A DNA stretch of 5,521 nucleotides. It comes from an uncultured Rhodospirillales bacterium (lineage in GTDB: Bacteria; Pseudomonadota; Alphaproteobacteria; CALMVH01). Location: contig CALMVH010000033.1 in NCBI GenBank assembly GCA_937873165.1, positions 1 to 5,521 of the forward strand, given 5' to 3'. Below, one piece after another: positions 1 through 5,521 of the stretch (position 1 is the stretch's first letter; each line of letters opens with the position of its first letter). Under the pieces are notes generated by a model. That model was not told the DNA's origin, made no database searches, and worked only from the letters and a program-made list of their open reading frames with translations. The position numbers and the translations under genes are program-made.

Positions 1-52
1 GATAATTGCGCCTAAAGGAATCCCCAACGATTCACAACGACAAGAAACCGCT

Positions 53-1495
53 CTAATGTGTAGTAAAGACATAAATATAGTAAGCTTCTTTAGGAGTCAT
101 GGATCCAGAGTACTCTTTTATCAGTCTCAAGTCGAAGCGGCTTTCCTCCTCGGCTGTCGCGCGATGTCCTGCCAGCATGATGGGATGCTCGAAACGATGG
201 GCTGCCCTTGCCACCTCTTCAATACCATGCGGTAGGAATCTATGGCTATCCAGTATGTCAAAAGTCCCGAACTCCTCACGGCTGACATAGTATATCGGTT
301 GCCCGCCAAGATAGCCTGAAATCGGTACACCCCAGAAATCATCGTCGCTGATGATGGTGCAGCCGACAGGGCAGTAACTTTTCAGGTAAGCAGCCACGTA
401 CTTGTCATTCGAGCAAGGTGTCGTCATTAATGCCCGAAGCAGAATAAGCCCACTGGCCGCGTGAAGGAGCAACATCGCCATAAACGTGTAATTGAGCCTC
501 CGAACAGATTGCGTATCGAGTGATTTAAAATCGCGCGTCATGAAAACGGATGCTTGAATACAGACGTAAACGATACCCGCATGCCATGCAGCGCCACCAT
601 ACACCAGGCTTTGGAAAGCGAGTATTCCCAAAGTACTTGCCAGTAAAAAAACTCCGACAAGCGGTGCATTACGCAATGTTATGTATATCAGCGAGACGAA
701 CGGGCTAAGCAAAAGCAGGAACATACCGAAGCTTTTGTTTGATCCGAGGAACGGCCCCATGGCCAAGCCGTACATAGCGGACGCGATATCAAGAGACGCC
801 CTGTGTCCGACACTCGAGCTTTCGTCAGAAGGCGGAATAATCTGCCACATGGATAACCCGATTGAAGCCAAACACAGACTAAGCCCCAGCCAAAAACGAC
901 GTGGTAATTCAAGCGTCGTTGACGGCAAGCCGCGCAACAGTAGATAATAGAAAAGAAAAGCGCTTGCCGCGATCAGAAAGTAGATATGAATATTGGCAAG
1001 AAACCCGATCAATATAAAGATACGCAGGTCACGATCTGGCCGCCGCATGGCAAGACATAGTAGTACAACCAACAGGTAGCCTAGCATGTAGGGCCGTGTC
1101 ACTACGGAGAAATAAAATATCGGCAACGGCGCTAGTAGAAACAGGATCTTTTCAGCCACTCCTCTGGTGAAGTGGTGAAGCGTGAGATACGCGGCGACGA
1201 TTGATAGGCCGAAATTGATTGGTTTGATTGCTTCCACGTTTGCGGATAGATGCGCGACCGGGTATAAAATCATATACCACAGGAGAGGATGACCCTCGTA
1301 ACGCCGGTTGTGAAAAAGTTCGCCCACTCCATGTGACTGTCGAGCGAGCAGCCACTGCTGTACCTCATCAGGCCATAGTTCATGCCGGATTGTCAGGATC
1401 CCGATCAGCAGAGCGTAAAATGCCGTTATCGTAACATCGGCGGTACCATACGGCTTGATACGCGATATAGTGCCGGAGATAACTTCGCGTTTCAT
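53..1495 (-). CDS. GT-C fold membrane glycosyltransferase-like protein (ArnT/PMT family-like)
   Basis: This is a 480-residue polytopic inner-membrane protein. It probably transfers a sugar from a polyprenyl-phosphate donor to a lipid, glycan or protein on the periplasmic face; donor and acceptor cannot be told from sequence. After one N-terminal membrane segment (about residues 21-37) comes WPDEVQQW with the acidic pair D43-E44, where GT-C enzymes carry their first-loop catalytic Asp. Next come EGHPLLWY (67-74) and a TRPY motif (133-136) in the second periplasmic loop region, both typical of GT39/ArnT-like proteins. About ten hydrophobic segments follow, then a soluble tail from about residue 358 with three Cys that could form a periplasmic disulfide. 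I chose the ATG at 1495, preceded by a weak GGG at about 7 bases. The longer frame back to 1561 would run through the leuA promoter and adds a non-hydrophobic, family-atypical stretch. The gene is divergent from leuA and lower in GC, as is common for surface-polysaccharide genes. Confidence in the fold class is good; confidence in the exact reaction is low. Confidence 0.75.
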   Translation of the reverse strand: MKREVISGTISRIKPYGTADVTITAFYALLIGILTIRHELWPDEVQQWLLARQSHGVGELFHNRRYEGHPLLWYMILYPVAHLSANVEAIKPINFGLSIVAAYLTLHHFTRGVAEKILFLLAPLPIFYFSVVTRPYMLGYLLVVLLCLAMRRPDRDLRIFILIGFLANIHIYFLIAASAFLFYYLLLRGLPSTTLELPRRFWLGLSLCLASIGLSMWQIIPPSDESSSVGHRASLDIASAMYGLAMGPFLGSNKSFGMFLLLLSPFVSLIYITLRNAPLVGVFLLASTLGILAFQSLVYGGAAWHAGIVYVCIQASVFMTRDFKSLDTQSVRRLNYTFMAMLLLHAASGLILLRALMTTPCSNDKYVAAYLKSYCPVGCTIISDDDFWGVPISGYLGGQPIYYVSREEFGTFDILDSHRFLPHGIEEVARAAHRFEHPIMLAGHRATAEEESRFDLRLIKEYSGSMTPKEAYYIYVFTTH

Positions 1496-1508
1496 TCGCC
1501 CAACTTGG

Positions 1509-1537
1509 TTGTGTTCCAAAATCGACCTGGGTATAAT
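1509..1537 (+). promoter_or_regulatory. Putative sigma-70 promoter for the leuA leader
   Basis: A perfect TATAAT lies at 1532-1537. With a 17-base spacer, TTGTGT at 1509-1514 matches the first three bases of the TTGACA consensus. Transcription would start near 1543-1545, giving a leader of about 195 bases before the leuA ATG. The site lies just upstream of the divergent membrane-protein start at 1495, in otherwise GC-rich sequence, which makes a chance TATAAT less likely. No operator is evident around it. Confidence 0.5.
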
Positions 1538-1543
1538 CCGGGC

Positions 1544-1636
1544 GTGTCCTGCTTGTCGCATCCAGTTTTGACTGCTTTTCCTGTGCTTAGCAACAGGGGC
1601 TTTTGCACGCGTCTGCGTCGACTTACTCGCCCCTGA
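1544..1636 (+). CDS. Candidate leuA leader peptide
   Basis: A short frame ends at TGA 1634-1636, inside segment 2 of the leuA attenuator. Its C-terminal part reads RLRRLTRP. Leu codons in the frame are TTG 1553, TTG 1568, CTT 1586, CTG 1613 and CTT 1622, and there are five Arg codons (AGG 1595, CGT 1610, CGT 1616, CGA 1619, CGC 1628). The start is uncertain because there is no ATG in the leader. GTG 1544 coincides with the predicted transcription start, which would make a leaderless 30-residue peptide. TTG 1568 and GTG 1583 are alternatives in the same frame, and none has a clear Shine-Dalgarno. The role, if real, is to report charged tRNA-Leu (possibly tRNA-Arg) by ribosome stalling, not to make a functional protein. 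The case rests on the position of the stop and codons relative to the stems. Confidence 0.35.
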   Translation: MSCLSHPVLTAFPVLSNRGFCTRLRRLTRP

Positions 1637-1678
1637 CAGTCCCGCCGCGGGCTGTTGTCAGGGGCACTGCCCGCTTTT
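1594..1678 (+). promoter_or_regulatory. Putative transcription attenuator in the leuA leader
   Basis: Three competing pairings are visible. Segments 1 and 2: CAGGGGC at 1594-1600 pairs with GCCCCTG at 1629-1635 (7 bp). Segments 2 and 3: GCCCCTGACA at 1629-1638 pairs perfectly with TGTCAGGGGC at 1656-1665 (10 bp). Terminator: GCGGGC at 1647-1652 pairs with GCCCGC at 1669-1674, with GT/AC inside it past one mismatch, and is followed directly by TTTT at 1675-1678. The 2:3 stem excludes the 1:2 stem, and it takes up the loop of the terminator hairpin while enclosing its left arm, so it should act as an antiterminator. A ribosome stalled at CTG 1613 would cover segment 1 and leave segment 2 free, favouring readthrough. 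A ribosome reaching the stop at 1634 would cover segment 2 and allow the terminator. This is the layout known from amino-acid operon attenuators; its function here is inferred. The U tract is short. Confidence 0.5.
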
Positions 1679-1726
1679 CCACGCGGGCTCAACATCCGAA
1701 CACCTGGCCACGAAGCCCAATCAGAC

Positions 1727-1730
1727 AGGA
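1727..1730 (+). promoter_or_regulatory. Ribosome binding site that fixes the leuA start
   Basis: AGGA at 1727-1730 lies seven bases before the ATG at 1738. This is the only well-placed Shine-Dalgarno near the beginning of the LeuA-homologous region, and it supports the start at MTHSEID over the longer open frame that begins with TTG at 1603. Confidence 0.6.
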
Positions 1731-1737
1731 CGACGCC

Positions 1738-3300
<1,563 letters not shown>

Positions 3301-3337
3301 AGCGCTTGCTCTCCGGATAATAAGCCGTCTCTAGGTC

Positions 3338-3356
3338 AATTTCTCGCTTAGAAATT
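3338..3356. repeat. Small AT-rich inverted repeat after leuA
   Basis: AATTTCT at 3338-3344 and AGAAATT at 3350-3356 form a perfect 7-bp stem around a five-base loop, 37 bases after the leuA stop. The stem is AT-rich and has no T run after it on either strand, so it is at best a weak terminator element or mRNA 3'-end structure. The remainder of 3301-3389 shows nothing else. Confidence 0.3.
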
Positions 3357-3389
3357 CAGCTACGCAGAAGCAGGGGATCTCCGCGTGCC

Positions 3390-3416
3390 GCCTGTTACAA
3401 CGAAGAGGTAACAGGC
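3390..3416. terminator. Possible bidirectional terminator hairpin between leuA and the argS remnant
   Basis: GCCTGTTAC at 3390-3398 and GTAACAGGC at 3408-3416 form a perfect 9-bp stem with a nine-base loop. The stem lies between the convergent leuA and argS frames and includes the stop codon of the argS remnant (TAA on the minus strand, 3397-3395). On the plus strand it is followed only by TCTT, and on the minus strand by GC-rich sequence. The hairpin is clear but intrinsic termination is uncertain. Confidence 0.35.
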
Positions 3417-5137
3417 TCTTCCATGGCCGCCCTCCGGCTAGGCATAGCCTCTGGCGCTTCGATGCCCAGCAGGGCAAGGCACAGCGTCAGGTGCTGGCGA
3501 ACAATGGCGACCAGGCGCAGGCGGGACTCGCGATTGACGGTGTCGACCTCGTTTAGCACCGGCGAGTTGCTGTAGAAGGTGCTGAACGCCTGCGCCACGC
3601 TGTAGCATGGTCGGCCAGAACGCTAGGCTCGAACCTCTTCACCGTTGCCTCCAACGTTTCGGGAAAGGCCAGCAGCGCCAGCGCCAGCACGCGTTCCGAG
3701 GGATTGCCCAGAACAATCGCGCCGGGTCCGGGCACCGCGCCGGCCTTCACTAGAATCGCGTTGCAGCGCACGACGGCGTATTGCAGATAAGGGCCGGTCT
3801 TGCCTTCGAACCTCGTAAAGCTGTCCACGTCGAACGCGTAATCCGACAGCCGGTTGTTCTTCAGATCCTGGAACTTGATCGCGGCGACCGAGATCTGCTC
3901 GGCTAGGCGCGACAGCTCGGCTAGGTTCAAGCCCGCGTTATAGGGTAGTTCCTCCAGCGCCTTGGCATGCGCGAGGTCCAGCAAATCTTCCAACCGCATC
4001 ACCCCGCCCGCGCGGGTCTTGAACGGCTTGCCATCCTTGCCGTTGATGGTGCCGAAGCCGATGTGCTGGAACGTGGTGCCATTGGCATGGCCGGTGATTG
4101 CCGCCGCCCTGAACACCTGCTGGAAGTGCTGCGCCTGCCGGGCATCTACGACGTACAGGACCGCATCCGGCCGCAGATCGCTGTGGCGCTGGATGATGGT
4201 CGCAAGGTCAGTCGCGCCATAGGTGTATCCGCCGTCGCTTTTCTCCAAGATCAGCGGCGGCATGGGCGGATCGGCGGCTGCACTTCCCATCTCGATTACC
4301 AGCGCACCCTGGCTTTCGACCACCAGACCCTTTGCCTTTAGCGAACCGGATATCGAGACGCTGGAGGTTCCGCCTGACGGACTCGAAGGTGACCGCCCGA
4401 AAATGCTGCCACAGGGCGAAAAAACCTGGCCGTTTCGATTGCAGGTCGGCCGTGACTTCGCGAGCTTCGCGGCGAGCGTCCTTGCTGTCCCTGCACCGGG
4501 CCGAGGCGCGGCGGTAGAGAGCCGACAAGGCCTCGAGATCGACTGGTGGATATGCCGGGTAATCGCCCGTAGTCGCAGGATCGAAATACGGCAGGTCCGG
4601 CTGCTCGCGCCGCAACTCGGCAATGACCATGCCCATCGGCATGCCCCAGTCGCCAAAATGTGCGTCGCTGGTCACATGGTCGCCCGCAAAGCGCAGGATG
4701 CGTTGCAGGCTGTCGCCCAGGATGGTGCTGCGCAGGTGGAAGGCCAGCATTTCCTTGGCGACGTTCGGGCCGCTGAAATCCAGCACCACGCGGCGCGGCG
4801 CACGCGAACCCAAGTCGTATCCCTGCCTTGCCTCGTCCAGCAAGTCGCCGGTCTGCGCGCCCAACCACGTGTTTGATAGCCGCATGTTGATGAAGCCCGG
4901 CCCTGCGATGGAGACTTCGGCGAAGAGGTCTTTGCGTGCCTGCAGGCGAGCGGCGACATCCTCCGCCAGAGCGCGCGGGGGCTTGCCCGCCAGTTTTGCG
5001 GCGGCCATCGCGCCGTTGCACTGGTAATCGGCAAAGTCCGCCCGCTGCGAGAGCACGGCAACTACGCTGGACTGCGAGTAACCACTGCCCGAAAAGGCAT
5101 TGGTCAAGACGGCATTCAGTTGCGTGGTGATCGACAT
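3395..5137 (-). pseudogene. argS: Arginyl-tRNA synthetase pseudogene (three frames, catalytic motif lost)
   Basis: An intact gene would charge tRNA-Arg with arginine in the cytosol. Homology to the class I ArgRS of the E. coli type is continuous but needs three frames. The segment 5137 to about 4343 carries the N-terminal domain (DYQCNGAMAAAK near residue 38, AGPGFINM near 78) and the start of the catalytic domain (FSGPNVAKEM, then HLRSTILGD and GDWG). The segment about 4342-3605 carries the rest of the catalytic domain, including GKDGKPFKTRAGG, which replaces KMSKS in this family, and the start of the DALR anticodon-binding domain (FEGKTGPYLQYA). The segment about 3604-3395 carries the C-terminal end (AQAFSTFYSNSPVLNE to LGIEAPEAM), plus 15 residues past the usual family end. 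At about 4342 roughly 20 codons are missing and the frame changes. At 3604/3605 one base is missing. The HVGH of KEMHVGHLRST is LAFH here (codons 4747-4736), a substitution without length change that should abolish adenylation. Another functional ArgRS must exist in the genome. The start at MSITTQLN fits family N-termini. The ancestor is certain; real decay is more likely than sequencing error because of the motif loss and the deletion. Confidence 0.9.
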
Positions 5138-5143
5138 ACTGGG

Positions 5144-5171
5144 ACCATAACAGACGTGTCTATCTGGGCAA
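5144..5171 (-). promoter_or_regulatory. Weak candidate promoter for the argS remnant
   Basis: On the minus strand TTGCCC (5171-5166) and TATGGT (5149-5144), separated by 16 bases, each match four of six consensus positions. Transcription would start at about 5138-5137, exactly at the ATG, leaving no room for a Shine-Dalgarno. It may be residual, fortuitous, or a leaderless start. No strong ribosome binding site precedes the ATG. Confidence 0.25.
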
Positions 5172-5182
5172 TAATGGGATGC

Positions 5183-5195
5183 AGTCTTTAAGACT
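5183..5195. repeat. 13-base palindrome upstream of the argS remnant
   Basis: AGTCTT at 5183-5188 and AAGACT at 5190-5195 are perfect inverted copies around one T. The element lies 46 bases upstream of the argS-remnant ATG and 12 bases upstream of its candidate -35. The spacing is compatible with an operator half-site pair, but a chance palindrome of this size is possible. Nothing else is apparent in 5138-5241. Confidence 0.25.
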
Positions 5196-5241
5196 TGTTC
5201 CAGTTCGCGTCCTAATCTGGTTTTCGTTGAATGCTTGATCG

Positions 5242-5521
5242 TCAATCAGCTGAATTGCTCCATTTTCTGACCGATTGGACGCGGGTGAACCCCAGGCCCC
5301 CTTGGCGCACGGTTACATCAACAAACTGTCCCTTTTCAAGACTAAAAATACTGACGGCGGGATATGCTGACTAAGTAAGGTGAAGGAAGTTCGTCAAGCT
5401 TAACAAGAATTTGATAGTCGTCTGGACCCCTGGAAACATGTTCATGATTCATACCTAAAATCACGCAACGCTCGTTTTTAACAAAGCTAAAGTCAATATG
5501 TTCATTCATGAATAGTAGTAA
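5242..5521 (-). pseudogene. Frameshifted or partial small gene of unknown function
   Basis: I do not recognise this gene. On the minus strand a frame is open from the right edge (5521), contains an ATG at 5509 (MNEHIDFSFVKNERCVILG) and stops at TAG 5344-5342, with SISRRQYF as its last residues. The next frame continues immediately with protein-like sequence (SLEKGQFVDVTVRQGGLGF) to TGA at 5244-5242. Removing one base from the run of five A at 5344-5348 on the plus strand (T run on the coding strand) joins them into one frame of 88 residues from the ATG. The joined C-terminal pattern, a Tyr followed by a Leu-x-x-Gly turn, alternating Val residues and a Gly-Gly-Leu-Gly turn, suggests a small beta-rich domain. 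No signal peptide or membrane segment is seen in this part. The true start may lie beyond the window. AT content is higher than in leuA and argS. The shift could be a mutation, a sequencing error in the homopolymer, or programmed slippage. Confidence 0.4.

Noticed and set aside
1496..1561. Longer start for the membrane protein at 1561
   Set aside because: The added 22 residues are encoded by the leuA promoter region and precede the normal cytoplasmic N-terminus. ATG 1495 places the first membrane segment and the DE motif as expected for the family.
1603..1737. N-terminal extension of LeuA from TTG 1603
   Set aside because: The extra 45 residues come from the attenuator stems and do not resemble LeuA N-termini. 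The AGGG nearest the TTG is too close to act as its Shine-Dalgarno, whereas ATG 1738 has a well-placed AGGA.
4223..4876. 217-codon plus-strand frame opposite the argS relic
   Set aside because: It is a shadow of the GC-rich argS sequence on the other strand, with no family features.
5138..5245. N-terminal extension of the argS relic to 5245
   Set aside because: The first 36 residues of the open frame do not match ArgRS, whose homology starts at MSITTQLN (5137), and they cover the candidate promoter and palindrome.

Overview
The window reads as chromosomal DNA of a Gram-negative proteobacterium. The LeuA protein is of a standard proteobacterial type with features shared by alpha-, beta- and gammaproteobacteria, so I do not assign a class. 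The leuA and argS parts are clearly GC-rich. The left-hand membrane-protein gene and the right-hand 280 bases are visibly more AT-rich.

Layout from left to right. (1) Positions 53-1495, minus strand: an intact polytopic membrane protein that looks like a GT-C (ArnT/PMT-like) glycosyltransferase. (2) Positions about 1509-1737: the divergent intergenic region. It holds a near-consensus sigma-70 promoter reading toward leuA and a GC-rich leader whose pairing options resemble a classical transcription attenuator. There are three mutually competing stems, a run of four U residues after the last one, and a short Leu- and Arg-containing reading frame that stops inside stem segment 2. (3) Positions 1738-3300, plus strand: intact leuA, 2-isopropylmalate synthase, standing alone without other leu or ilv genes in view. 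(4) Positions 3301-3394: a short convergent gap with small inverted repeats. (5) Positions 3395-5137, minus strand: an argS (arginyl-tRNA synthetase) pseudogene spread over three reading frames, with an out-of-frame internal deletion, a one-base loss, and its HIGH-type catalytic motif replaced by LAFH. (6) Positions 5138-5241: a gap with a possible weak promoter and a 13-base palindrome. (7) Positions 5242-5521, minus strand: a short unknown gene, probably entering from beyond the right edge, interrupted by a one-base shift at a run of five A residues on the plus strand.

Functionally, leuA commits 2-oxoisovalerate to leucine synthesis, and its leader is the likeliest control point, presumably sensing charged tRNA-Leu. 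The broken argS implies a functional arginyl-tRNA synthetase elsewhere in the genome, since the enzyme is essential. The glycosyltransferase is probably unrelated to its neighbours. I see no mobile element, CRISPR array, tRNA or rRNA. I also see no convincing new multi-gene system. The most interesting items are the leuA leader and the decayed second-type ArgRS.
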